Origin: Pseudomonas gingeri
GTDB lineage: Bacteria > Pseudomonadota > Gammaproteobacteria > Pseudomonadales > Pseudomonadaceae
Length of the DNA stretch: 64,000 bases
Assembly (NCBI RefSeq): GCF_013385425.1
Contig: NZ_JACAQA010000018.1
Coordinates: 124,001-188,000, forward strand
Direction: 5' to 3'
This document shows, piece by piece, positions 1 through 8,404 of the stretch. Position numbers and translations under genes: made by a program. Numbering within the stretch: the stretch's first letter is position 1; each line of letters starts with the position of its first letter. The notes under the pieces are model-generated. The model did no database searches, was not told where the DNA came from, and saw nothing but the letters and a program-made list of their open reading frames with translations.

Positions 1-1004
1 TGGTCCTGGTGATTGCCCTGGGCTTTTTCGTCCAGTGGTTTTTCAGGGGACGCTTTTATGAAAGCACCGATAACGCTTATGTCCAGGGCGAAATCACCCG
101 GGTCTCCAGCCAATTGGGCGCACGCATTGACGAAGTGCTGGTGGCAGACAACCAGCATGTGGAGAAAGGCCAGTTGCTGGTCCGGCTCGAAGGCGCTGAC
201 TTCCAACTGGCCATCGACCGCGCCAATGCCGTCCTCGCCACCCGCGAGGCCGAACGGGTGCAGGCCCAGAGCAAGCTGACCCAGCAAGCCAGCCTGATCG
301 CCTCCGCCGATGCGCAGGTCGCGGCCAGCCAGGCCAGCCTCGGCCGCTCGCAACTCGACCTGAACCGTGCGCAGACCCTGCGCAAACCCGGCTACGTCTC
401 GGAAGAGCGGGTCACCACGCTCTCCGCCGACAACCATATCGCCCGCTCGCAAGTGGCCAAGGCCCAGGCCGACCTGCAAGGCCAGCGCCAGCAGGTCACG
501 GCCCTGAGTGCCGAGCTCAAGCGCCTCGACGCACAGATCGCCAATGCCCGCGCCGACCTGGCCCAGGCCGAGCTGAACCTGACCCGCAGCGAGATCCATG
601 CGCCCATCAGCGGCCTGGTCGGCCAGCGCGCGGCGCGCAATGGCCAGTATGTGCAGGCTGGTGCCTACCTGCTGTCCATCGTCCCAGACCAGGACATCTG
701 GATCCAGGCCAACTTCAAGGAAACCCAGATCGGCCATATGCAGCCGGGCCAGCACGCGACGCTGACCTTCGATGCCTATGAGGACACGCCGATCCAGGGC
801 CAGGTCGAGAGCCTGTTCGCCGCCTCCGGCGCGCAGTTCAGCCTGCTGCCGCCGGACAACGCCACCGGCAACTTCACCAAGGTGGTGCAACGCATTCCGG
901 TCAAGCTGACCTTTGCCGCCGACAATCCGTTGCAGGGCAAGATCCGTCCGGGCATGTCGGTCACCGTCAAGGTCGATCTGCGCGACGCCCAGCATGGCCG
1001 GTGA
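1..1004 (+). CDS. HlyD/EmrA-family membrane fusion protein of an MFS efflux pump (5' partial)
   Basis: Periplasmic adaptor that links an inner-membrane DHA2 exporter to an outer-membrane channel. The reading frame is open to the window edge and the first visible residues are the end of a membrane anchor (LGFFVQWFFRG), so only the first few dozen residues are missing. The order is membrane anchor, biotinyl/lipoyl half-motif (STDNAYVQGEITRVSS), long alpha-helical hairpin rich in Ala/Gln, second lipoyl half (HAPISGLVGQRAARNGQ) and a beta-barrel domain, as in EmrA. The stop overlaps the start of the downstream MFS gene by 11 bases, so the two are co-translated. No TolC-like gene is visible on this side; it may lie upstream. 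Confidence 0.9.
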   Translation, partial: VLVIALGFFVQWFFRGRFYESTDNAYVQGEITRVSSQLGARIDEVLVADNQHVEKGQLLVRLEGADFQLAIDRANAVLATREAERVQAQSKLTQQASLIASADAQVAASQASLGRSQLDLNRAQTLRKPGYVSEERVTTLSADNHIARSQVAKAQADLQGQRQQVTALSAELKRLDAQIANARADLAQAELNLTRSEIHAPISGLVGQRAARNGQYVQAGAYLLSIVPDQDIWIQANFKETQIGHMQPGQHATLTFDAYEDTPIQGQVESLFAASGAQFSLLPPDNATGNFTKVVQRIPVKLTFAADNPLQGKIRPGMSVTVKVDLRDAQHGR

Positions 1005-2544
1005 TCAACTGATCCGACCGCTGGGCGAGCCGACCCGCCGGGACTGGATTGCGGTGATGAGCGTGATGCTCGGCGCCTTTATGGCGGTGCTCGATATCCA
1101 GATCACCAACTCTTCGCTCAAGGATATCCAGGGCGCCCTGTCGGCGACCCTGGAAGAAGGTTCGTGGATTTCCACCTCCTACCTGGTGGCGGAAATCATC
1201 ATGATTCCCCTCACCGCCTGGCTGGTGCAATTGCTCTCGGCGCGGCGGCTGGCGGTCTGGGTCTCCCTGGGTTTCCTCGGTTCGTCGCTGCTCTGTTCCA
1301 TGGCCTGGAGCCTGGAAAGCATGATCGTGTTCCGCGCCATGCAGGGTTTCACCGGCGGCGCGCTGATTCCCCTGGCGTTCACCCTGACCCTGATCAAACT
1401 GCCGGACCACCACCGCGCCAAGGGCATGGCCATGTTCGCCATGACCGCCACCTTCGCCCCGTCCATCGGCCCGACCATAGGCGGCTGGCTTACGGAGAAC
1501 TGGGGCTGGCAGTACATTTTCTACATCAACATCCCGCCCGGCCTGATCATGATCGGCGGCCTGCTCTACGGCCTGGAAAAGAAGGAGTCCCATTGGGAAC
1601 TGCTCAAGAGCACCGACTATGCCGGGATCGTCAGCCTCGGCATCGGCCTGGGGTGCCTGCAGGTGTTCCTCGAAGAAGGCCACCGCAAGGACTGGCTGGA
1701 ATCGGATCTGATCGTGACCCTGGGCAGTATCGCCCTGCTGAGCCTGATCACCTTCGTGATCCTGCAACTGTCCAAGGCCAATCCGCTGATCAATCTGCGC
1801 ATCCTGCAGAACCGCAACTTCGGCCTGTCCAGCATTGCCAGCCTGGGCATGGGCGTGGGGCTGTATGGCTCGATCTACCTGCTGCCGCTGTACCTGGCGC
1901 AGATCCAGAACTACAACGCCCTGCAGATCGGCGAAGTGATCATGTGGATGGGGGTGCCGCAGTTGTTCCTGATTCCGCTGGTGCCCAAGCTGATGAAATT
2001 CATCTCGCCGAAGCTGCTCTGTACCCTGGGTTTCGGCCTGTTCGGGCTGGCGAGTTTTTCCTCCGGGGTACTCAACCCGGACTTTGCCGGCCCGCAGTTC
2101 AACCAGATCCAGATTATCCGGGCGCTGGGCCAGCCGCTGATCATGGTGACCATTTCGCTGATCGCTACCGCCTATATCCTGCCCCAGGACGCGGGGTCGG
2201 CGTCGAGCCTGTTCAATATCCTGCGCAACCTCGGCGGGGCCATTGGCATCGCCTTGCTGGCGACCTTGCTGGATGCGCGGACCAAGGTCTATTTCGACTA
2301 TTTGCGCGAGGCGATCGTGCCGGGTAATCCGCAGGTGGCGGAACGCCTGACGATGCTTTCGGAGAAGCTTGGCAGCGACGGCGCGGCGTTGGGCAAGCTG
2401 AGCGAGATCACCCATCAGCAGGCATCGATCATGGCCTATAACGACGCCTTCCATTTTGTCGGGATCGCCCTGGGGATCAGCATGTTGGCGGTGCTGTTGA
2501 CCAAGGCGCTGCCGGCGGGGATCAAGGCTGGGGAAGCGCATTGA
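994..2544 (+). CDS. DHA2-family (EmrB-like) MFS multidrug exporter
   Basis: Drug:proton antiporter of the 14-helix DHA2 family, 516 aa, partner of the preceding EmrA-like adaptor. Characteristic stretches are the first helix with LGAFMAVLDIQITNSSL, the motif-C-like FAPSIGPTIGGWLTENWGWQ, and a C-terminal SSLFNILRNLGGAIGIALL helix. The open frame extends back to 913, but ATG 994 is preferred because it begins the conserved N-terminus and overlaps emrA by 11 bases. Substrate unknown; EmrAB-type pumps commonly export hydrophobic acids and uncouplers. Confidence 0.92.
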   Translation: MAGDQLIRPLGEPTRRDWIAVMSVMLGAFMAVLDIQITNSSLKDIQGALSATLEEGSWISTSYLVAEIIMIPLTAWLVQLLSARRLAVWVSLGFLGSSLLCSMAWSLESMIVFRAMQGFTGGALIPLAFTLTLIKLPDHHRAKGMAMFAMTATFAPSIGPTIGGWLTENWGWQYIFYINIPPGLIMIGGLLYGLEKKESHWELLKSTDYAGIVSLGIGLGCLQVFLEEGHRKDWLESDLIVTLGSIALLSLITFVILQLSKANPLINLRILQNRNFGLSSIASLGMGVGLYGSIYLLPLYLAQIQNYNALQIGEVIMWMGVPQLFLIPLVPKLMKFISPKLLCTLGFGLFGLASFSSGVLNPDFAGPQFNQIQIIRALGQPLIMVTISLIATAYILPQDAGSASSLFNILRNLGGAIGIALLATLLDARTKVYFDYLREAIVPGNPQVAERLTMLSEKLGSDGAALGKLSEITHQQASIMAYNDAFHFVGIALGISMLAVLLTKALPAGIKAGEAH

Positions 2545-2556
2545 TCCTGATGACGC

Positions 2557-2647
2557 CTTCGCGGGCAAGCCCTGCTCCTACAGTTTTGCGTCGAACACAA
2601 AAACTGCGTACGACATAACTTTGTAGGAGCAGGGCTTGCCCGCGAAG
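2557..2647. repeat. REPIN (inverted pair of REP sequences)
   Basis: Two inverted 26-base arms (2557-2582 and 2622-2647) carry the core GCGGGCAAGCCCTGCTCCTA and its complement, separated by 39 bases. This is the Pseudomonas REP type with a GGAGCAGGGCTTGCC core, lying between two convergent genes. Confidence 0.9.
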
Positions 2648-2671
2648 AGGCCCGAGCGAACAACGCACCTC

Positions 2672-3571
2672 TCAAAGCCCTTGAGCATTGCGCTCGCGAA
2701 TCAACTCGATCAACGCCCGCAACCCCGCCGGCACATGCCGCCGCCCCGGGTAATACAGCGACAAGCCGTCAAACGGTGGTGTCCAGTCTTCCAGTACCGA
2801 CACCAGCGTGCCCGCCGCCAGGTCCGCCGCCGCGTTCCACTGTGTCGCATACACCAGCCCCAACCCCGCCCGCGCCGCCTCCAGCACCAGGGTCGATTCA
2901 TCCAGGGTCAATACGCCCTGGACATCCACCGTATGGGTCTCGCCATGGCGCTCGAACTCCCAGTGGTAGATCCGTCCACTCGGCAAGCGCAAGCGAATAC
3001 ACCGATGCTTGAGCAGATCGGTCGGCGTCTGCGGCACCGGATGGCGCGAGAAATACTCCGGGCTGCCCATTACCAACAAACGCAACGGCAAGCCCAATGG
3101 AATGGCGATCATGTCCTGGGGCACGCTGTCGTGCAGGCGAATCCCGGCATCGAAGCCCTCGACCACGATATCGATCAGCTTGCCCTCGGTGACGATATCC
3201 ACGTTCATCTGCGGGTAGCGGCGCATGTATTCGACAAACAACGGCATCGCCTGCTTCGCCGCGCCCACGGCGGTATTGATCCGCAAGGTACCGGCGGGAA
3301 TACCGGCGTGACTGCCCGCCTGTTCCATGGCCGCGCGAATGGTCGACATGGCCGGCGAAATGCTCTCGACAAACTGCGCCCCCGCCTCGGACAACGCCAC
3401 GCTACGGGTTGTACGGTTGAACAGCCGCGCCCCGATCCGGCTCTCCAACGCCGACACCGCATGGCTCAAGGCCGAGGTCGAGACCTCCAGCTCGGCCGCC
3501 GCCGCCCGGAAACTCCGGTGCCGGGCCACGGCCAGTACCGCTTCCAACTCTGTCAGGCCTGATGTGCGCAT
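2672..3571 (-). CDS. LysR-family transcriptional regulator
   Basis: 299 aa. N-terminal winged helix (residues 1-60, with FRAAAAELEVSTSALSHAVSALE as the recognition helices) followed by the periplasmic-binding-protein-like effector domain. It belongs to the DsdA/CrgA-like LysR branch (LFNRTTRSVALSEAG). It is divergent from the aldehyde dehydrogenase at 3675 with a 103-base shared promoter region, so regulation of that gene is the natural inference. Effector not predictable. Confidence 0.9.
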   Translation of the reverse strand: MRTSGLTELEAVLAVARHRSFRAAAAELEVSTSALSHAVSALESRIGARLFNRTTRSVALSEAGAQFVESISPAMSTIRAAMEQAGSHAGIPAGTLRINTAVGAAKQAMPLFVEYMRRYPQMNVDIVTEGKLIDIVVEGFDAGIRLHDSVPQDMIAIPLGLPLRLLVMGSPEYFSRHPVPQTPTDLLKHRCIRLRLPSGRIYHWEFERHGETHTVDVQGVLTLDESTLVLEAARAGLGLVYATQWNAAADLAAGTLVSVLEDWTPPFDGLSLYYPGRRHVPAGLRALIELIRERNAQGL

Positions 3572-3674
3572 TATCCCAAATCACTCATTAACCCATGCCG
3601 CTTCGTCCGGCTTATCAGGCTAATCCTAGCCGCTTATCCTGACTCACACCACAGACGCACACCTCGGAGCAGCC

Positions 3675-5099
3675 ATGCAACGCATCGACCATATCTATAT
3701 CAATGGCGCCTTTGTCACGCCCCACGGCGAGGAACTGTTCGACCTGTTCAACCCCGCCACCGGCCAGGTCATCGGCCAGGTGCGCCTGGCGGACGAGCAG
3801 GATGCCCATGCCGCGATTGCCGCCGCCAAGGCCGCGTTCCCGGCCTTCTCCCGCACCACCAAGGCCGAACGCCTGGCCATGTTGCAGCGCATGCACGCCG
3901 CCATTATCGCCCGGGAAGACCCGCTCAACGACGCCATCATCGAGGAATACGGCGCCCCCGCTTCCCGCTCGCGCTGGATGGCCCAGCATGCCGCCAGCGT
4001 CTTTCTGGAAGCGGCGAAGGTCCTCGAACAGTACGACTTCAAGCGCCGCGCCGGAACCGCCGAGGTGATCATGCAGCCCCTCGGCGTGGCCGGCCTGATC
4101 ACCCCCTGGAACAACGACGCCGGTTTTATCTGCGGCAAGCTTGCCGCCGCCCTGGCCGCCGGTTGTACCGCGGTGATCAAGCCCAGCGAGATGAGCGCGA
4201 TCCAGACCCGTATCGTCACCGAGGCCCTGCACGAGGCCGACCTGCCAGCGGGGCTGTTCAATATCGTCACCGGTCGCGGTGAAACCGTCGGCGCCACCCT
4301 CAGCAGTCATCCGGATATCGCGAAAATCTCCTTTACCGGCTCCACCCCGGTGGGCAAGAGCATCCTGCGCAGCGCCGCCGAGACACTCAAGCGCGTCACC
4401 CTGGAACTCGGCGGAAAATCGCCGGTGGTGATCCTCGACGATGCCGACCTGAGCCAGGCCATTCCCCTGGCCTTGCAGGCCGGCTTCATGAACAGCGGCC
4501 AGGCGTGCATCGCCGGGACCCGGATACTGGTACCGGAGGAACGCCTGCACGAAGTCGAAGCCGCCGTGCTCCAGGCCATCGACGTGGTCAAGGTCGGTGA
4601 TCCCCTTGATCCACAGACCACCGTCGGGCCGATGGTCAGCGAAAAACAATGGCAGCGGGTGCAACGCTATATCCGCATCGGCATCGACGACGGCGCCCGC
4701 CTGCTGGTCGGCGGCGAAGGCCTGCCCCAGGGCGTGGACAGAGGTTGGTTCGTGCGCCCGACGGTATTCAGCGGCGTGACCAATGAAATGACCCTCGCCC
4801 GCGAGGAAATCTTTGGCCCGGTGCTGTCGATCATCACCTACCGCGACCAGGAAGAAGCCATCCGCATCGCCAATGACACACCCTACGGCCTGCAGGCCTA
4901 TGTGATGTCCGCCAATGTCGAACGGGCCCGCCAGGTCGCCGACCGCCTCGAGGCCGGACGCGTGCTGATCAACACCCTGGCCCACGAGCCGGCGGCGCCT
5001 TTCGGCGGCTTCAAGCAGTCGGGAATCGGCCGGGAATACGGGAGCTTCGGGCTCGAGGCGTTCCTCGAACCGAAATCGATTCTGGGGGGAACTCAATAA
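3675..5099 (+). CDS. NAD(P)-dependent aldehyde dehydrogenase
   Basis: 474 aa, full length for the ALDH superfamily. Catalytic elements are visible: PWNND with oxyanion Asn146, Rossmann FTGSTPVGKS (220-229), general base Glu244 in LELGGKSP, and nucleophile Cys278 in SGQACIAG. A GGAG Shine-Dalgarno at about 3666 supports ATG 3675. Divergent from the LysR regulator at 2672-3571. Substrate not identifiable from sequence; a short hydroxy- or aromatic aldehyde is possible. A perfect stem-loop follows the stop codon. Confidence 0.92.
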   Translation: MQRIDHIYINGAFVTPHGEELFDLFNPATGQVIGQVRLADEQDAHAAIAAAKAAFPAFSRTTKAERLAMLQRMHAAIIAREDPLNDAIIEEYGAPASRSRWMAQHAASVFLEAAKVLEQYDFKRRAGTAEVIMQPLGVAGLITPWNNDAGFICGKLAAALAAGCTAVIKPSEMSAIQTRIVTEALHEADLPAGLFNIVTGRGETVGATLSSHPDIAKISFTGSTPVGKSILRSAAETLKRVTLELGGKSPVVILDDADLSQAIPLALQAGFMNSGQACIAGTRILVPEERLHEVEAAVLQAIDVVKVGDPLDPQTTVGPMVSEKQWQRVQRYIRIGIDDGARLLVGGEGLPQGVDRGWFVRPTVFSGVTNEMTLAREEIFGPVLSIITYRDQEEAIRIANDTPYGLQAYVMSANVERARQVADRLEAGRVLINTLAHEPAAPFGGFKQSGIGREYGSFGLEAFLEPKSILGGTQ

Positions 5100-5100
5100 T

Positions 5101-5136
5101 CGACTCCCCGGCAGGCCGCTGCCTGCCGGGGAGTCG
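5101..5136. terminator. perfect 15-bp stem-loop between convergent genes
   Basis: CGACTCCCCGGCAGG (5101-5115), a 6-base loop, then its exact complement (5122-5136). It begins 1 base after the aldehyde dehydrogenase stop and ends 17 bases before the stop of the convergent hydrolase gene. There is no T-tract on either side, so it may block 3' exonucleases or act as a weak bidirectional terminator rather than a classical intrinsic terminator. Confidence 0.6.
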
Positions 5137-5153
5137 CGTCCATCCGTGACGGC

Positions 5154-5702
5154 TCAGCGCGCCAGCCACTGCTCGGCGGAAACCACCGTGGCATAACCGA
5201 ACGCCAGGGAGGCCATGAACGCCCCGTGCACATGGGCCGCCGGCACCGTCAGGCCGTTGAACTCCAGGTCCCGAGAAGCACAGGCATCGTGGATCACCGT
5301 GACCGTGTAGCCCTGGTCAGCCGCCGCGCGGGTGATGGCGTCGATGCACAGGTGGCTCATGCTGCCGACCACCACCAGTTCCTTGATCTTATTGCGCTCC
5401 AGCACCGCGCTCAGTTCGGTGTCGCGAAACGAGTTGACGAAATGCTTGAGTATCACCTGCTCGTCGGCGCGGTTGAGGACCTTGGCGTGCAGCCGCGCCC
5501 CTTCGGAACCCGGCACAAAGAACGGCGCATCGGCGCTGGCGAACTCATGGCGGACATGCACCACCAGGTCACCCGCCTCACGCGCCGCGGCCAGAATCGC
5601 GGCGGCCTTGTCGGCCGCCGCATCGGCGCCGCTCAGGGTCCACTTTCCGCCTGGGAAATAGTCATTCTGGATATCCACCAGGATCAGCGCTTGTACGGAC
5701 AT
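5154..5702 (-). CDS. isochorismatase-family cysteine hydrolase
   Basis: 182 aa, single-domain, cytosolic. The Asp-Lys-Cys triad of the family is present: Asp10 (LVDIQNDY), Lys86 (VILKHFVNSF) and Cys119 (SHLCIDAI). Members include nicotinamidases, N-carbamoylsarcosine amidases and ureidoacrylate hydrolases; the substrate here is not evident. SD AGGAAGA precedes the ATG. Divergent from a GlxA-type regulator (start 5822), which may control it. Confidence 0.9.
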   Translation of the reverse strand: MSVQALILVDIQNDYFPGGKWTLSGADAAADKAAAILAAAREAGDLVVHVRHEFASADAPFFVPGSEGARLHAKVLNRADEQVILKHFVNSFRDTELSAVLERNKIKELVVVGSMSHLCIDAITRAAADQGYTVTVIHDACASRDLEFNGLTVPAAHVHGAFMASLAFGYATVVSAEQWLAR

Positions 5703-5821
5703 ATCATCTTCCTCGATTAGTGGTGCAGCGTTCAGTTGCTTTGCCTTACCGGATCAAGTATCCAGTTCCCACGGTGTTCCGGGGATTGGCCGGACCGACA
5801 CTTTCGAGGGGAAAACTGACA

Positions 5822-6832
5822 ATGGACGCGCCCACGGCCGCCATCGACCGCGCCACGCCAGCCGACAACGCCGTGTCCGAGATCGGCCTGCTCCTCTATC
5901 CCGGCGCGCAGACCGCCGCCGTCCACGGCCTGACCGACCTGTTCAGCGTGGCCAATCGCATGGTCGCCGAACACGGCGATGCGGCCCGGCGGCTGCGTGT
6001 CAGCCATTGGGCCACCGGCGCCACGGGCGAGTCCCTCGAACGGATCTACGACAGCCAGCCGGGCATGGACGGCCATCCGGTCGCCGTGGTCATTCCCCCT
6101 TCGCTGGGCGATACGCCCTCGCCCGCCGCCCTGCAACTCAGTGCCGCCTGGGTCCGCGAACAACATAGCCACGGAGCGATCATCGGTTCCGTGTGCATGG
6201 GCGCCTTCGTGCTGGCGCAGACCGGCCTGCTCGACCAGCGTCCCGCCACCACCCACTGGAATTCGGCCAAGGCCTTTGCCGCGCTCTACCCGCAGATACG
6301 CCTCGACACCGACAAGCCGATCATCGACGACGGCGACCTGATCACCACCGCCGGGCTGATGGCCTGGGCCGAACTGGGCATGCGCCTGGTCGAACGGCTG
6401 CTGGGGCCGGGGATCGCCACGCGCACCGCGCGCTACCTGCTGATCGAACACCGTGACAACAGCGAATGCGCCGGCAACTTTGCGCCGATCCTGGGCCACG
6501 GCGACGCCGCAATCCTCAAGGTCCAGCACTGGCTGCAAAGCAGCGGCGCCCTGGAGGTGAGCGTAAATGCCATGGCCGACAAGGCCGGCCTGGAGGAGCG
6601 CACCTTCCTGCGCCGCTTTCGCGCCGCCACCGGCCTGCGTCCGACGGAGTACTGCCAGCACCTGCGGGTTGGCAAGGCGCGGGAAATGCTTGAATTCACC
6701 AACGGCACCGTCGACCATATCGCCTGGACCGTGGGTTACCAGGACCCCGGTGCGTTCCGTTCGACCTTCAAGAAAATCACCGGTTTCTCGCCCAGTGATT
6801 ACCGAGGTCGCTACGGCGTCAGGGCGACCTGA
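5822..6832 (+). CDS. GlxA-type AraC regulator with DJ-1/PfpI domain
   Basis: 336 aa. N-terminal DJ-1/PfpI-like (class I amidotransferase-like) domain with the nucleophile-elbow Cys in GSVCMGAFVLA, then a C-terminal AraC two-HTH domain (ADKAGLEERTFLRRFRAATG, and the second HTH IAWTVGYQDPGAFRSTFKK). The frame is open from 5720, but ATG 5822 is chosen because GAGGGGA lies 9 bases upstream and it begins a normal N-terminus. Neighbours suggest control of the divergent hydrolase and possibly the downstream dehydrogenase. Ligand unknown. Confidence 0.88.
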   Translation: MDAPTAAIDRATPADNAVSEIGLLLYPGAQTAAVHGLTDLFSVANRMVAEHGDAARRLRVSHWATGATGESLERIYDSQPGMDGHPVAVVIPPSLGDTPSPAALQLSAAWVREQHSHGAIIGSVCMGAFVLAQTGLLDQRPATTHWNSAKAFAALYPQIRLDTDKPIIDDGDLITTAGLMAWAELGMRLVERLLGPGIATRTARYLLIEHRDNSECAGNFAPILGHGDAAILKVQHWLQSSGALEVSVNAMADKAGLEERTFLRRFRAATGLRPTEYCQHLRVGKAREMLEFTNGTVDHIAWTVGYQDPGAFRSTFKKITGFSPSDYRGRYGVRAT

Positions 6833-6895
6833 GCTCAACCACCGGCAGGGCAAGGCCTTGCCGGTCACTCTTATTGATACGGCCCGGAGAAACAC

Positions 6896-7840
6896 ATGAG
6901 CAAGGTGCTGCTGGTACTCGTGGAAACCGTCGACGACTACCTGCCAATCATCCAGAAGCACGGCTTCGAACTGATCCTGGCGCCGACCCAGGCCCTGCGC
7001 GCGCAAGCGATCGCCGAGCAGGGCGAACGCATCAATGCCGTGCTCACCCGCGGCCCGCTGGGGCTGTTCGCCGAGGAAATCGCCGCCCTGCCCAAACTTG
7101 AAATCATCTGCGTGATCGGTGCCGGCTATGAAAAGGTCGACCTGCACGCCGCCGCGCAACGGGGCATCGTCGTGACCAACGGCGCCGGTGCCAACGCCTC
7201 GTCCGTGGCCGACCATGCCATGGCCCTGTTGCTGTCGCTGGTGCGCGATATTCCCCGCGCCGACGCCTCGGTGCGCCGTGGCGAGTGGCGCAAGCTGATG
7301 CGTCCGTCCCTGGGCGGCAAGCGCCTGGGCATCCTCGGCATGGGCGCGGTGGGCCAGGCGATTGCCCAGCGTGCGGCCCTGGGTTTCGGCATGACGGTGA
7401 GCTATCACAACCGGCGACCGCGCACGGATATCGATTACCACTATTGCGCCACGACCACCGAACTGGCGCTGGCCTCGGACTACCTGATCATCGCCACCCC
7501 AGGCGGTGCCGGCACCGACGGCCTGATCGGCCGACAGGCTCTTGAAGCCCTCGGCCCGCAAGGGTTCCTGGTCAACATTGCACGCGCCAGCGTGGTGGTG
7601 ACCGCCGACCTGGTGGCCGCCCTCCAGCAAGGTCGCCTCGCCGGTGCGGCACTGGATGTGTTCGACGACGAACCGAATGTGCCTGAAGTCCTCAAGAGCC
7701 TGGGCAACGTGGTGCTGACACCCCACGTGGCCGGTCTGTCGCCGGAAGCCTCCGAAGCCACGGTAGCGCTGGTGGCCGAAAACCTGCTGGCGTATTTTTC
7801 CGGCCAGCCGGTACTCACGCCGATTGCCCTTCCCGGCTGA
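6896..7840 (+). CDS. D-isomer-specific 2-hydroxyacid dehydrogenase
   Basis: 314 aa. NAD(P) fold with LGMGAVGQAIAQRAALGFG (about 147-165) and the family catalytic trio Arg230 (VNIARAS), Glu259 (DDEPNVP) and His277 (LTPHVAG). Arg/His after the second strand (YHNRRPR) suggests NADPH preference, as in glyoxylate/hydroxypyruvate and 2-ketogluconate reductases. It is 63 bases after the GlxA-type regulator on the same strand. Confidence 0.9.
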   Translation: MSKVLLVLVETVDDYLPIIQKHGFELILAPTQALRAQAIAEQGERINAVLTRGPLGLFAEEIAALPKLEIICVIGAGYEKVDLHAAAQRGIVVTNGAGANASSVADHAMALLLSLVRDIPRADASVRRGEWRKLMRPSLGGKRLGILGMGAVGQAIAQRAALGFGMTVSYHNRRPRTDIDYHYCATTTELALASDYLIIATPGGAGTDGLIGRQALEALGPQGFLVNIARASVVVTADLVAALQQGRLAGAALDVFDDEPNVPEVLKSLGNVVLTPHVAGLSPEASEATVALVAENLLAYFSGQPVLTPIALPG

Positions 7841-7887
7841 CGGCCAACGAGCCAACCCATTATGATCACCACCTTCCCACACACCTG

Positions 7888-8298
7888 ATGGACACCTCCC
7901 GCATGGAACGCACCGCCCGCCTGCTGCCTCTTGCCTGCCTGCTGCTGGGCCTCTCGCCCTCGACCTTTGCCGCCGAGGCACCGGTCGATTGCGATGCCCT
8001 GCATGAAAAAGCCAACGCCGAAGCCGGCAGCTACCGCCCCCCCGTCGAAGGCAAGGTCATCGGCCAGGGCCGGGTCTACTTTCACAGCGCGCCCAACAGT
8101 GCCTGCATCACCAAGAAGGTCTTCGTCGTGCCTGGCGACGGCCTCACGGTGTACGCCAGCACCGAGGACGGCTGGGCCCAGGTCATGTACATCGCCAAGA
8201 ACGGCGATGACTTCAGCGGCTGGGTCGAGGAAAAGCGCGTCGAACTGGGCCAGCACTACGGCGGTGACCCGGCGCCCGAAGACACCCCGGAGCAATAA
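7888..8298 (+). CDS. small periplasmic SH3-like domain protein
   Basis: 136 aa. Sec-type signal peptide (LLPLACLLLGLSPSTFAAEA) and an SH3b-like beta-rich domain (YFHSAPNSACITKKVFVVPGDGLTVYASTEDGWAQVMYI). Two Cys (mature part near CDALHEKA and NSACIT) could form a disulfide. Start is uncertain: ATG 7888 or ATG 7903, neither with a clear Shine-Dalgarno. Role unknown; such proteins often bind cell-wall peptides. Confidence 0.75.
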   Translation: MDTSRMERTARLLPLACLLLGLSPSTFAAEAPVDCDALHEKANAEAGSYRPPVEGKVIGQGRVYFHSAPNSACITKKVFVVPGDGLTVYASTEDGWAQVMYIAKNGDDFSGWVEEKRVELGQHYGGDPAPEDTPEQ

Positions 8299-8404
8299 GC
8301 GTCTCCCCGCCTGAACTCCGCCGAGGAATGCCAGTCAGCTCAATAAGTGCATTCAAAGGCCTGCGCTGACAGCGGCAGGCCTCTCTACCCGGAGTTTCGC
8401 GGCC

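Noticed and set aside
967..2568. 533-aa open frame on the minus strand
   Set aside because: Antisense shadow of the DHA2 transporter, with low-complexity Gln/Arg/His-rich sequence.
5732..7981. 749-aa open frame on the minus strand
   Set aside because: Antisense shadow over the GlxA-type regulator and the 2-hydroxyacid dehydrogenase.
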